Of a stretch of DNA of 64,000 nt, positions 1 to 8,384 are shown piece by piece; position 1 is the stretch's first letter, and each line of letters starts with the position of its first letter. The position numbers and the translations under genes were made by a program. The DNA comes from Shewanella psychrophila (GTDB lineage: Bacteria > Pseudomonadota > Gammaproteobacteria > Enterobacterales > Shewanellaceae). The notes beneath the pieces were generated by a model. It was given only the letters and a program-made list of their open reading frames with translations, was not told where the DNA came from and did no database searches. Where the stretch lies: positions 3,224,001 to 3,288,000 of the forward strand of contig NZ_CP014782.1 in the NCBI RefSeq assembly GCF_002005305.1, given 5' to 3'.

Positions 1-1
1 T

Positions 2-736
2 GGCTTTGCGCTGACAGAAGATGGTCAAACGGTCTACCATGCCTGTATAGAACTATTCGACTCGCTTAATGATTTTTCAAGGTTAGTTAATAGCCTGGGC
101 GAAGAACTCAGTGGTGAGCTCATCATGCTGTGCGCCGATCAGCTCGATACACGAATGCAGCTTAAGCTGGCGGAAGTCGTGAAAAAGATACATACGGCCC
201 AGCCACAATTGCACCTTGTTCTCGACAATGAGGCTCTGAAACATATAGAAAAATGTCTGCTTAAAGAGAAGGCACATATAGGATTATTGCCTAGCTACCA
301 GCAGGTTGAAGGGCTGGATTACCAAACCATTTACAACGAGCCTATATACCTATGCTGTAGCCATTCACATCCATTTTTCCTGCTTGAAGATAATGAAATC
401 AGCGCTGATATGTTAGCCCAAACACCAGCCATTCATCCGGGAATAGATATAGATGCCGATGGAAGGGAGCAATTAAAACAGTTAAATTTATCGGCTAAGG
501 CCTATCAGTTTGATACACGTAAAACCTTAATTTTATCTGGCTGCTATATAGGTTACCTACCACTGAGCTACATTCAACAGGAACTCGAATCCAAACAACT
601 GAAGATTATTCACAGCGACAGTGCCAGTTATCAATTTAACCTCTCCCTAGTGTCTAAACATAACCCTCGTGAGACCAGTAAAATTGAATTACTGAAAACA
701 ATTTTCAATGAAGTTTTTAACAAAGAGCAAGGCTAA
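2..736 (+). CDS. LysR-family transcriptional regulator, C-terminal part (cut by window start)
   Basis: The reading frame is open from base 2, so this is the 3' part of a gene that begins before the window. The first visible residues (GFALTEDGQTVYHAC) match the end of a LysR winged helix, where the L-T-x-x-G motif follows the recognition helix. A linker helix and an effector-binding domain follow (GELIML, then IGLLPSYQQVEGLDYQTIYNEPIYLCCSH split over residues about 85-120). About 244 residues are visible, as expected for a ~300-residue LysR protein lacking its first ~55. The target genes and co-inducer cannot be read from this fragment. The LysR family call is firm; any specific function is not. 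Confidence 0.85.
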   Translation, partial: GFALTEDGQTVYHACIELFDSLNDFSRLVNSLGEELSGELIMLCADQLDTRMQLKLAEVVKKIHTAQPQLHLVLDNEALKHIEKCLLKEKAHIGLLPSYQQVEGLDYQTIYNEPIYLCCSHSHPFFLLEDNEISADMLAQTPAIHPGIDIDADGREQLKQLNLSAKAYQFDTRKTLILSGCYIGYLPLSYIQQELESKQLKIIHSDSASYQFNLSLVSKHNPRETSKIELLKTIFNEVFNKEQG

Positions 737-1097
737 TCTTAAAATAGAATGAAATCCTATCTGTATAAGCCAGCGATGGTTCGTTACTTCATCAAATGGA
801 AAAAAGCTGGCTTAAAAAATCGTTAAATTTTGTCATATTTTTGACGCAACAGTAAACGAGAGGCTGTTTTTATCTTATGGAAATCAGTTTTTTGTTCGAA
901 AAACGTCCCCTTTGATAGATTTATACACTAGCCAACATAGCTGTAAAATTGTGTTTATTTACAAAGCCATCAGACTCAAAGAACTGTAAAGAAAGAAGTT
1001 ACTTAGTCTAAATAACTGAAATGTAGTACCCCTTTGCTACCCTTTAGTCAGCCAAGTCACTTACATTAGCCACCCTTTCATTATCGGCAGTAACTTT
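737..1097. other. Intergenic region with a long-loop inverted repeat
   Basis: No gene is visible. A perfect 9-bp inverted repeat (TAAGCCAGC at 766-774 and GCTGGCTTA at 806-814) lies just after the lysR stop. The loop is about 31 nt and no T-tract follows on the plus strand, so a classical intrinsic terminator is doubtful. The rest is AT-rich and probably holds the promoter of the next gene, but no box stands out. Confidence 0.4.
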
Positions 1098-1115
1098 TTG
1101 ACTATGGGCACAAAC

Positions 1116-1403
1116 ATGATCAATGTATTGACACGCTTTAAGGCACAAAGTGGCAAAGAACAGGCATTGCTTGAGCTCCTTAAGAGCTTAGTTAAACCGA
1201 CTCGAAATGAACTGGGCTGCGTCAAATATGAACTTCACCAAGAAAATGAGCAACAGGGACATTTCATCTTCATTAAGAGTTTTGTCGACCATGCCGCATT
1301 CGAAAAACATCAAAATACTGGGCACTTCAAACGTTTAAAAAAAGAGATGCCAGCACTCATCGCTCAAGAACCTGAAATTATCATCTTATCTCAGCACGCA
1401 TAA
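1116..1403 (+). CDS. Antibiotic biosynthesis monooxygenase (ABM/YgiN-like) domain protein
   Basis: A small protein of about 95 residues consisting of one ABM ferredoxin-like fold. It begins MINVLTRFKAQSGKEQAL and contains the family pattern of an N-terminal strand, a helix with K-x-x-x-E-L-G-C, the strand YELHQ, and the F-x-x-H-x-x-T-x-H-F segment (FEKHQNTGHFKRL). Relatives include quinol monooxygenase YgiN and heme- or aldehyde-handling enzymes, so the substrate cannot be assigned. Upstream starts at 1098 (TTG) and 1104 (ATG) are in frame. The ATG at 1116 is preferred because family members usually begin one or two residues before the first strand; no strong ribosome binding site separates the options. 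The gene stands alone. Confidence 0.8.
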   Translation: MINVLTRFKAQSGKEQALLELLKSLVKPTRNELGCVKYELHQENEQQGHFIFIKSFVDHAAFEKHQNTGHFKRLKKEMPALIAQEPEIIILSQHA

Positions 1404-1537
1404 CCGGATAGGAAATCATAAGTTGTGATCCCTACGTAAGTTAGTGTAATTGGACACATCCCTAATGGTAAAAAAGATAATGAAGATATACAATACCTTA
1501 AAATTCAATAAATTAAACCAATCAAATAACATCATGC

Positions 1538-1822
1538 ATGCGAATCAAAGCTATGGATAATCTATTTTTCGATAACCCTACCAGCCATTATTTGCCCATT
1601 CAGAAATCCATTAGAATCCAGGGGCACGTAACCAGCATCTCATTGGAAAAGCTGTTTTGGGATCTGTTAGATCAGATTGCAGAAAGCCAAGGTGTAAAAA
1701 GAAATCAGTTTATCGCTAGCCTATATATAGAAGCTCTTAACCATCACGGGGATGTAAAAAATTTCACTTCCTTGCTTAGATCGGCCTGTGTACAGCATAT
1801 TTTATCTAGGGAGAATGTTTAG
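1538..1822 (+). CDS. Ribbon-helix-helix (RHH_4-like) protein
   Basis: A 94-residue protein whose middle matches the ribbon-helix-helix family found in RHH_4 proteins. A strand SIRIQGHVTSISLEK is followed by the helix FWDLLDQIAESQG, the turn VKRNQF and a second helix IASLYIEAL. The C-terminal tail NFTSLLRSACVQHIL matches the family's usual end. Such proteins dimerise and bind DNA through the N-terminal strand; targets are unknown. Starts at 1538 or 1553 are both possible, since the first residues lie outside the domain. No antitoxin partner gene sits beside it, so a toxin-antitoxin role is not supported. Confidence 0.75.
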   Translation: MRIKAMDNLFFDNPTSHYLPIQKSIRIQGHVTSISLEKLFWDLLDQIAESQGVKRNQFIASLYIEALNHHGDVKNFTSLLRSACVQHILSRENV

Positions 1823-1900
1823 CAGCTTATTGCCCTTAGACCAGGCAAAAAATACCACCACAAACAAAGCTTACAAGTAAAGCCTTCATTAATGAAAAAC

Positions 1901-2716
1901 TCACTCTATATTTTCCAGTTTCCATTCATCGATAATTTTTTGATAGCTGCCATCTTGCTTCATCTGCAGTAAAGTTAGGTCAAATTGATCTCTTACATGA
2001 CTAAGGTGACTCTTCTTAGAGAAGGTCATATAAGTCGGCGTCGATTGCACCTCTTTTGTTAATCGCTTGATGTTCTTACAACGTTTCAGCGAATCAGTTT
2101 GCAGTTTTTTTATCTCATTATTGACATAAAAAATGGTATCTTTCTCGGCAATAAGAATATCTATATCTCCGGTACACAACTTAAGTAACAAGGTAGAGGA
2201 TTTGACATCCACACTCAGCTGTTTAATCACCTTGGTCTCCACAGCACTATCGAAAATAGTCCCGTAGCTAAAATCTTTCCTCATACCAAAATGATAGTCT
2301 CCCAGCGCTCCCAGTTCCCCATTGAACTCGATATCTGAGTCTTCAGTCACGAAGAGCATTACCACCTCCTGCATCAATACCTGCTGACTATAATCAGCAT
2401 AGACTTGTCGCTCTGGCCTGATAAGCACTTCAAACAAGCCGTCAATCTTCCCTTCCTTTAACAATTTAAGCGCCCTTGACCAAGGCAGAACCTGAAAGGC
2501 TATTGGTTGCTTAATGCGTCTAAAAACCTCTTCAACCAATTTCACCGACATACCATCGAAGTGAACTTCACCTTGGGAATCGACGCGGGTAAACTCATAG
2601 GGGGGGTATTCGACGATGGCAATATCTAGAGCATGGTCAGCTCTCACTTGCAGGACAAAGAGGTTGCCCACAAGCAGTATGGTTACCATGATAACGCCAA
2701 TGATGGTTTTCTTCAT
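1901..2716 (-). CDS. Periplasmic amino-acid-type solute-binding protein (SBP family 3)
   Basis: A 271-residue protein with an N-terminal export signal (residues 1-26, ending VRADHALDIA). A family 3 binding fold follows: EYPPYEF near residue 36, GMSVKLVEEVFRRI, PWSRALKLLKEGKIDG and the C-terminal hinge helix. No ABC permease or ATPase is adjacent, which is common for the many orphan transporter-substrate-binding-domain proteins of Shewanella and Vibrio. They may work as sensors or with distant transporters. The ligand is unknown. The family is clear, the role is not. Confidence 0.8.
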   Translation of the reverse strand: MKKTIIGVIMVTILLVGNLFVLQVRADHALDIAIVEYPPYEFTRVDSQGEVHFDGMSVKLVEEVFRRIKQPIAFQVLPWSRALKLLKEGKIDGLFEVLIRPERQVYADYSQQVLMQEVVMLFVTEDSDIEFNGELGALGDYHFGMRKDFSYGTIFDSAVETKVIKQLSVDVKSSTLLLKLCTGDIDILIAEKDTIFYVNNEIKKLQTDSLKRCKNIKRLTKEVQSTPTYMTFSKKSHLSHVRDQFDLTLLQMKQDGSYQKIIDEWKLENIE

Positions 2717-2921
2717 GATTCACCTTAGTCAGCAATAAGCCAGATCACAGTGAGGTTTATAATAGTAACTACAAGTTTAGACCAATTCCTCCTGTTACTA
2801 TCACATACAGTTAAGGGCCTTTGGGCGACCCCATATCTATCAGAGAAGTCATGCAGTGCCCTCATTTCTATTAAAGAAGCTAGATTAAAGCCCATATAAA
2901 GATCGAAGAAATTGCTCCCGA

Positions 2922-3446
2922 TTAAAACTTGTTGAGTAATTCGGCGTTAAAGTCTTCAGCCGATATGGTCAGATTACGTTCACTAATAACGGTTTGAAGA
3001 TCATTAATATCTTTCTCTAACTTGCTCAGGGTAAGCGTATTGTTATCCAGCTGATAGACCAGCTTCTGACTCTGATAATAGAAACTTAATATAACCAAGG
3101 CGTCGATATCATGGTCAGCAGCGGCAGCCTTAACCTTCTTCAACCGACGATAAACACGGTTATGTAGCGCTTTAAGCTGCCATATATAATAGACCTCAGC
3201 CAAATAAGGTTTGTCTTTGACCTGCATAAGCACCACAACAGAGATAATGGCAGCCATTACAACACCCAGTAGATTGAGATGAAAATTCCCAGTAGCCTCG
3301 CCACTCACATCCTTGACCTCACCAAATAAGGCTATGAGCCCAGCCCCAAAAGCCAGGGATAGCAAGATGAGGCTGGCAACCAGCGCGATTGTGACGACAT
3401 TTAGGTGCTTACGATATACAACTTTATCTATCTCTTGTAACTTCAT
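2922..3446 (-). CDS. DUF3087-family inner-membrane protein
   Basis: A 174-residue protein with two N-terminal membrane segments (about residues 18-40 and 55-75, the latter LLGVVMAAIISVVVLM) and a basic, helical cytoplasmic tail (NRVYRRLKKVKAAAADHDIDALVILSFYYQSQKLVYQLD). This layout matches DUF3087 proteins of marine gammaproteobacteria. Function is unknown. It is transcribed alone, and the region to its right opens divergently onto a small plus-strand gene. Confidence 0.7.
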   Translation of the reverse strand: MKLQEIDKVVYRKHLNVVTIALVASLILLSLAFGAGLIALFGEVKDVSGEATGNFHLNLLGVVMAAIISVVVLMQVKDKPYLAEVYYIWQLKALHNRVYRRLKKVKAAAADHDIDALVILSFYYQSQKLVYQLDNNTLTLSKLEKDINDLQTVISERNLTISAEDFNAELLNKF

Positions 3447-3683
3447 GCTTTGACCTTTTGAATTTCAAGATTAACATTTTAATTTTCCTGTCATGGCTTG
3501 TATAGCTTGAACTGACTCTTTTCGGATAAAGTTCGGATAAAATATTGTAGTTTCGGCTCTTTTTACAAAACGCCAGCCAAGTGAGTTCGCTCTCTCAAGT
3601 TAGTACTGAAAATTGCCGTTATTAACCTGATGTAAAACAAGAATAATGAATTTTCTTAAACATTAAATAATTTGGGAGTACAT

Positions 3684-4016
3684 ATGCAGTATCGAATATT
3701 CGCCATCTTCTCCACGCTTCTATTGAGCTTTTCTTTAAGCGCAAAACAGACCGATCAATATATCTGTAGCCTGGATAACCAACAAAGAGTGATTGAGGTT
3801 ATCTACACTAACCCAACTGCTGCAGTCCCTTGTTTGGTCAAGTATCACAAAGATAATGCATCACAAATTCTATGGCGCGCTGAAAACCAAGCCGGTTACT
3901 GTGAAGCTAAGGCCAATGAGTTTGCCATAAAGCAGCAAATCTGGGGTTGGCAATGCCAGCATATAACCGAGACGTCAGAGACTGTACCAGAATCACCACA
4001 ACTAGAGAGCGAATAG
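3684..4016 (+). CDS. Small exported hypothetical protein
   Basis: An 110-residue protein starting MQYRIFAIFSTLLLSFSLSAKQ, with a cleavable signal peptide to about residue 20. The mature part has four cysteines (ICSLD, VPCLV, GYCEAK, WQCQH), which could form two disulfides in the periplasm. The ATG at 3684 is chosen because GGGAG lies 6 bases upstream; a TTG at 3672 is in frame but less likely. I do not recognise a named family. Similar small cysteine-containing exported proteins are common in Shewanella. It stands alone upstream of the metT control region. Confidence 0.65.
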   Translation: MQYRIFAIFSTLLLSFSLSAKQTDQYICSLDNQQRVIEVIYTNPTAAVPCLVKYHKDNASQILWRAENQAGYCEAKANEFAIKQQIWGWQCQHITETSETVPESPQLESE

Positions 4017-4196
4017 CCGCCTCAGCCCTCTCTGAAGGCAAGCCTTTAACCACAACTAAACGTTTGCCTTTTAGTTGCAACTTGATAACAACAGTGTCCC
4101 AATGCATAAAAAACAGTCAACACTGTAAAATCACTAACAAACAGTGAGATAGCAACCGATATAGTGATAAGGATAGAAAAAACGAAATGGAAGTAA

Positions 4197-4244
4197 AAAC
4201 ATCTAGACGTCTAAATTGACAGACGTCTGTTTATCTCATATCCT
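4197..4244 (+). promoter_or_regulatory. Promoter with MetJ boxes overlapping the -35 element (metT)
   Basis: Two perfect MetJ boxes (AGACGTCT) lie at 4205-4212 and 4221-4228, exactly two 8-bp repeat units apart. A 6-of-8 match sits at 4197-4204, in the same register. The second perfect box overlaps a consensus -35 TTGACA (4216-4221), followed after 17 bp by TATCCT (4239-4244). MetJ with S-adenosylmethionine binds tandem 8-bp boxes, so this is a textbook layout for methionine repression of the downstream transporter. Boxes and spacing are seen directly; repression is inferred. Confidence 0.88.
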
Positions 4245-4331
4245 GCCAACTATTGAGATCGACCATTCTGTTGATACCGACCGCTTTTGAACTTAACAAT
4301 TCACTCATAAGCAAGTCAGGAGTAGACGGTA

Positions 4332-4387
4332 CGTTCCAGCTAGGAGGCATGGGAACTAATGGTTCCTTTACGTGACTAGACTGGACG
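4332..4387 (+). promoter_or_regulatory. Structured leader RNA upstream of metT (unassigned)
   Basis: Within the ~220-nt leader, 4332-4343 pairs with 4376-4387 (CGT-CCAG-CTAG against CTAG-CTGG-ACG, one bulged base on each side). This encloses an inner hairpin GGAAC/GTTCC (4352-4356/4362-4366). GGAGG at 4343-4347 can also pair with CCTCC at 4404-4408, giving a possible alternative fold. It does not show the conserved blocks of the SAM-I or lysine riboswitches. It may be a regulatory leader or merely a stable fold. Confidence 0.4.
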
Positions 4388-4472
4388 AAATAAAGTAGAA
4401 CTACCTCCAGTTTACGAGTAATAGCTTAAAACTAAATGTTTAAGAATAAGTGACAAGATAAGAGAGAAGACT

Positions 4473-5834
4473 TTGACCACATCGACCAATGCCTCAGCAA
4501 GCGCTCAAACAAATAATGCCAATACACCAAGAGCCTCATTTGTTGCCCTACTACCTTTATTTCTATTCCTCGGCCTGTTTATCGGCGCGGGTGTTTACTT
4601 CCAAAGCCAGGGCGTTGATTTTGCTTTCTATCAGCTACCCAGCGTCGTAGCCATACTACCTGCGATTATCTTTGCCTTGATCATCTCCAAGCAGAGACTT
4701 AACCAGAGCATAGAGACTTTTATTGCCGGCATAGGTCATGCAAACATCATTGCCATGTGTTTGATTTACTTGCTTGCTGGTGCCTTTGCAGCCGTAGCTA
4801 AAGCCACTGGCGGTGTGGATGCCACAGTCGCTCTTGGTTTGTCACTTGTGCCATCTAACTTGCTCTTGCCCGGCTTCTTCGTCATCGCAGCCTTCATCGC
4901 TACTGCCATGGGTACCTCTATGGGTACTATAGCAGCTGTCGCGCCTATTGCGTTAGGCGTTGCAAACGAAGCTCAAATAGAGCTAGCTCTGATGGCTGGC
5001 GCGGTAATTTCTGGTGCACTTTTTGGTGATAACCTCTCTATCATCTCCGACACAACCATAGCCGCGACACGCACCCAAGGTTGTGAGATGAAAGATAAGT
5101 TCAAAGAGAACCTTATTTTCGCAATCCCAGCGTCCATCATTACCCTGATAGCCTTCACCTTTGCCGGTCAAGGTCAGGCAGATGTTGCCGCCCAGGAGAT
5201 AGACTTTGTTAAAGTCATTCCTTACCTAACCATCTTAGTATTAGCCGTCTCTGGTCTGAACGTATTTGTAGTACTGACCATAGGCATCCTGCTCGCTGGT
5301 ATTACAGGCTTGCTCACTATGGATTACGGTGTTATCCAATTTGGTCAGGATATCTACACAGGCTTTGGCAACATGCAGGAGATCTTTATCCTTTCTATGT
5401 TAGTGGGTGGTCTGGCGGCACTGATGCAGCAGCAAGGCGGCCTGGCATTTGTCAGCAAGCAGATTGAAAAGTTAATCGCTAAATTCTCTAAAGCTAAAGG
5501 TGGCGCTTCGACTCGTGCATCTGAGTTAGGTATGGCTGGTATTGTCGCTGCAACTAACACCTGTGTCGCCAATAATACGGTATCAATCGTGGTAACAGGT
5601 GGTATAGCTAAAGAGCTAGCACAGAAGCACGACGTAACCCCAAAACGTGCAGCCAGCATCATGGATATCTTCTCCTGTATCATTCAGGGACTTATACCCT
5701 ACGGCGCTCAGGCCCTGCTTATCGCATCGACCTTTAGCATTTCACCACTAGAAGTGGTTACTCACGCCTGGTACTGCATGATCTTGGCTGTAGTGGCTAT
5801 CTCAATTGTCATCTTCCGCAAGCGAGCCAGCTAA
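4473..5834 (+). CDS. metT: NhaC-superfamily transporter, probable methionine transporter MetT
   Basis: A 453-residue polytopic membrane protein of the NhaC Na+/H+ antiporter superfamily, with about 11 hydrophobic segments and the family region MGTSMGTIAAVAPIALGVA followed by GALFGDNLSIISDTT. NhaC homologues are usually annotated as antiporters. MetT is a known branch, proposed from regulon comparisons to carry methionine. The MetJ boxes over its promoter support that role here; sodium coupling would be inference. The start is TTG at 4473, preceded by the purine-rich AGAGAGAAG. A strong terminator follows at 6003. Family is certain and substrate is inferred from regulation. Confidence 0.82.
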   Translation: MTTSTNASASAQTNNANTPRASFVALLPLFLFLGLFIGAGVYFQSQGVDFAFYQLPSVVAILPAIIFALIISKQRLNQSIETFIAGIGHANIIAMCLIYLLAGAFAAVAKATGGVDATVALGLSLVPSNLLLPGFFVIAAFIATAMGTSMGTIAAVAPIALGVANEAQIELALMAGAVISGALFGDNLSIISDTTIAATRTQGCEMKDKFKENLIFAIPASIITLIAFTFAGQGQADVAAQEIDFVKVIPYLTILVLAVSGLNVFVVLTIGILLAGITGLLTMDYGVIQFGQDIYTGFGNMQEIFILSMLVGGLAALMQQQGGLAFVSKQIEKLIAKFSKAKGGASTRASELGMAGIVAATNTCVANNTVSIVVTGGIAKELAQKHDVTPKRAASIMDIFSCIIQGLIPYGAQALLIASTFSISPLEVVTHAWYCMILAVVAISIVIFRKRAS

Positions 5835-6002
5835 TCAGGCAGGCGCTACGACTATTGTGGTATTGCAGATGCAACTTAAATAGGGCAAATTGATACCCAC
5901 TTAGACTAAACTTAATAGTGACTCTAGAGTGACAATTAATCAGGTTTAGTCGAACCGATAGGGACAGTCTATTTCGACGTAATTTTTTACGTCGATACAA
6001 GT

Positions 6003-6038
6003 AAAGGAGTGCAGTTTACTGCACTCCTTTTTCTTTTT
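6003..6038 (+). terminator. Intrinsic terminator of metT
   Basis: A perfect 12-bp stem AAAGGAGTGCAG / CTGCACTCCTTT with a 4-nt loop (TTTA) is followed by TTCTTTTT. It is a strong Rho-independent terminator about 170 bp after the metT stop. Confidence 0.93.
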
Positions 6039-6075
6039 AAAATCCGTATTCCGTACTGAGAAAAGCTGAAGACAG

Positions 6076-6783
6076 ATGCAAGGCGAATTCAAAACACATT
6101 CAACCCATTACGACCTGCACAGATTAGTGGTACTGATGATCTTAGTCGGTGCCTGTGTGACATCGGTAGGGATCTCAGTTTCAGTCTGGGCCGAATATCA
6201 AAATATTGGCATGCAAGTCTTCTTCAGACGATCCGACTTCTTAGGAGATTATGTCCACTCCCCCTTAGCCTATGTGTTTAACATGTCACTGATTATCGCA
6301 GGCTCATGCATCTTGCTCGCCATGTATGGCCTGTATCTGCTTAAGCTGGGCGATTTCAGTCACTTTCTATCGATTACCGGCTCTTGGGTCGGACTATCCA
6401 TCATCTTAATCGGCGTGTTTCCGATTAATTATTTAGACGAACATAGACTAGTTTCTACCAGCTTTTTATTGGCGACCTTCGTCTTGCACCTGTTTACCAT
6501 CTCCACTCGATTTACTCACAAAGAGATCTGCTCAAGACCCCTGTTTATATTGGCTATCTTTGGCTTTATCAGTGCCACAGGGCTCATCTATCAACTAGAC
6601 TGGAACACCTTAGATTTCGCCCCTTGTCTGCATAATGAAGGCGACGTCTGCTGGGTAGCGCTAAATATGTGGCTACAAACCAACATCACCATGCTCTGGT
6701 GTGTGTTACTAGCGCTTAACATCAGAAAAATAGCCAAAGAACAATTCCAGCAAGATTCGGCAAAGCAATTATCTAACTGGTAA
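6076..6783 (+). CDS. DUF998-like six-helix membrane protein
   Basis: A 235-residue integral membrane protein with about six hydrophobic segments: near residues 17-40, 72-95, 104-122, 130-150, 160-180 and 198-218. The central GVFPINYLDEHRLVSTSFLLATFVLHLF stretch resembles the DUF998 family, whose members carry a G-x-F-P motif and a conserved H in helix four. Function is unknown. It starts 38 bp after the metT terminator and ends about 100 bp before the pseudouridine synthase. The two may be cotranscribed, but no shared pathway is evident. Confidence 0.6.
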   Translation: MQGEFKTHSTHYDLHRLVVLMILVGACVTSVGISVSVWAEYQNIGMQVFFRRSDFLGDYVHSPLAYVFNMSLIIAGSCILLAMYGLYLLKLGDFSHFLSITGSWVGLSIILIGVFPINYLDEHRLVSTSFLLATFVLHLFTISTRFTHKEICSRPLFILAIFGFISATGLIYQLDWNTLDFAPCLHNEGDVCWVALNMWLQTNITMLWCVLLALNIRKIAKEQFQQDSAKQLSNW

Positions 6784-6887
6784 TATCGCGAAATAATACA
6801 GGGCTTAGTGCTAAGGTATTGGCCACAGGGAAGCTCAAACGGTAAACTCTGGCTATTAAGCATAACTCTCAAATAACTAAGCTTGGT

Positions 6888-7652
6888 ATGACACAAGACA
6901 CCTCACCAATCCGCTTGGCAAAATACCTCGCCATGACAGGACTCTGCTCCCGCCGAGCCGCTACCCGCTTTATCAGAGATGGGCGCATCACCATAGATGA
7001 CCGCCTCGCCAACCATATCGATACGGTCACCCTAGTTCAGAGTAAAGTGGAGAGTAAAACGGGCATTAACAGCCAAGAGACACTCAAATTCGACGGTGTA
7101 CTTATTCAGGGAATCGAGTCTAAACAGTACTGGATGCTCAACAAGTCTGTCGGCACAGATTGCCGGCTATTAATAGATGATCCCAGCTCACTACTACACC
7201 TGCTACCAGCTAGCCCCAGGCTCTATCCTGTTGGCCGCTTAGATAAAGACTCCCGTGGCCAGCTGATACTCACCAACGATGGCGAGCTAACCCAGCAGTT
7301 AATGCACCCGAATTTCGGTCATAGCAAGACCTATCATGTGCAAGTTGATCGCGACTTCGATGACAGTTTCTTGATAAAAATGGCCCAAGGGGTTAGCTAC
7401 CGCGATGTCACCACCCTCCCCTGCAAGATGAGCCGCCTGGCTAACAACAAGTTTGAAATAATACTCACCCAAGGGCTCAACCGACAAATCCGCCGCATGA
7501 GCCAAGCTTTGGGCTATAAGGTTGTAGACCTTAAACGGGTGAGTATCCAAACCTTAGCGCTTGGTAAGCTTGGTGAAGGAGAGATGAGACAGCTCTCTGG
7601 TTCAGAGCTTTCCCTTCTCATAGAAAGTTGCCGACCTTCGAATGAAGCTTGA
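6888..7652 (+). CDS. rluF: RluF/RsuA-family rRNA pseudouridine synthase
   Basis: A 254-residue enzyme with an N-terminal S4 RNA-binding domain (IRLAKYLAMTGLCSRRAATRF, residues 8-28) and the RsuA-type catalytic domain. The catalytic aspartate lies in VGRLDKDSRG near residue 120. The downstream QGLNRQIRRM motif is typical of RsuA/RluB/RluE/RluF. The spacing and S4 domain best match RluF, which modifies U2604 of 23S rRNA in E. coli. RluB would usually carry a C-terminal extension that is absent here. A region of 30-40 residues in the S4-catalytic linker (KVESKTGINSQETLKF) is a little longer than usual. Confidence 0.8.
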   Translation: MTQDTSPIRLAKYLAMTGLCSRRAATRFIRDGRITIDDRLANHIDTVTLVQSKVESKTGINSQETLKFDGVLIQGIESKQYWMLNKSVGTDCRLLIDDPSSLLHLLPASPRLYPVGRLDKDSRGQLILTNDGELTQQLMHPNFGHSKTYHVQVDRDFDDSFLIKMAQGVSYRDVTTLPCKMSRLANNKFEIILTQGLNRQIRRMSQALGYKVVDLKRVSIQTLALGKLGEGEMRQLSGSELSLLIESCRPSNEA

Positions 7653-7750
7653 TTACATTTCTTATTGGGATCATTGAGCTGCTTTAGTATTGGGAAGAGT
7701 GTTTATTAATTTTAGTTTCATTGTTATCTATCGCTTGCAGCGGGCTTTTA

Positions 7751-7839
7751 TGCAGATACTTCTGCGAGACGCCGCGAGTACAGTCCCTGTAATCTCTGCG
7801 GCAGCATCCATGCTGCCGCAGCTCGCAGCCGTATCTACA
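7751..7839. repeat. Palindromic dispersed repeat (REP/MITE-like)
   Basis: An 89-bp element with nested symmetry. The outer arms at 7751-7768 and 7822-7839 are inverted copies matching at about 15 of 18 positions (TGCAGATACTTCTGCGAG against TGTAGATACGGCTGCGAG). Inside is a perfect 11-bp hairpin (CTGCGGCAGCA / TGCTGCCGCAG at 7796-7806 and 7811-7821). GCGAG/CTCGC also pairs at 7774/7822. The layout is that of a non-autonomous palindromic element. An apparent 61-codon ORF across it is an artefact of the symmetry. Confidence 0.7.
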
Positions 7840-8351
7840 CTGGGTTGTTTTCTCTCTTCGATTGAAGTTTTATAGGTAACTCGATGCCTGAATTTGTAAC
7901 TCACTTTTGCCCCAAAACTTGTTAGCCCCCAGAGTCATTAAAAATTTACTGCATTTAGATTCCCATAGAAAAACTTATGTTTGGCATTATTGTTAGTCTA
8001 AAACTCACACTTCCCTCCACATGCTTTTCCTTAATTTAAAAAGCAGATTTTCGCCATGTGTAGTCAATGCTGGTTAGCTGTCATTTTATACAGTCGTATT
8101 GGTTATTCGTCGAATTCTAGGAGAAAAATGCGTGAACTGTGCGCATTTACACTTGTTAGATATGGGATTAATGTGTAATGTCAGACACTTATGTTGTTGA
8201 TAATTTAGATAATAGGTTTGAAAACCGCGCATGCTCGTTTACGCTGAAGGTGTATTGAGGTTTTATCTAAATTTCATGTTAAATACAAATGATTATCCGT
8301 GCGCGTTTTTACTGGTCTAATGAGGTAAACGCGCATGCGCACTATACAAAG
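7840..8351. other. Non-coding left flank of the cassette array with inverted repeats
   Basis: No convincing gene. An inverted repeat of 15/16 matching bases joins 8227-8242 to 8325-8340 (GCGCATGC core). A second perfect 9-bp hairpin (TGCGCGTTT at 8300-8308, AAACGCGCA at 8327-8335) overlaps its right arm, so two alternative folds compete. The cassette proper probably begins at GTTATATGCC (8352), a weak match to the GTTRRRY core. No integron integrase or complete attC was found here. Confidence 0.45.
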
Positions 8352-8384
8352 GTTATATGCCCAAACGGAGTTCGTAGCATAATT

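Noticed and set aside
4251..4472. SAM-I or lysine riboswitch before metT
   Set aside because: The conserved blocks of either class are absent, although a structured leader is present.
7690..7875. 61-codon plus-strand ORF
   Set aside because: It lies across the palindromic repeat at 7751-7839 and has no family-like content.
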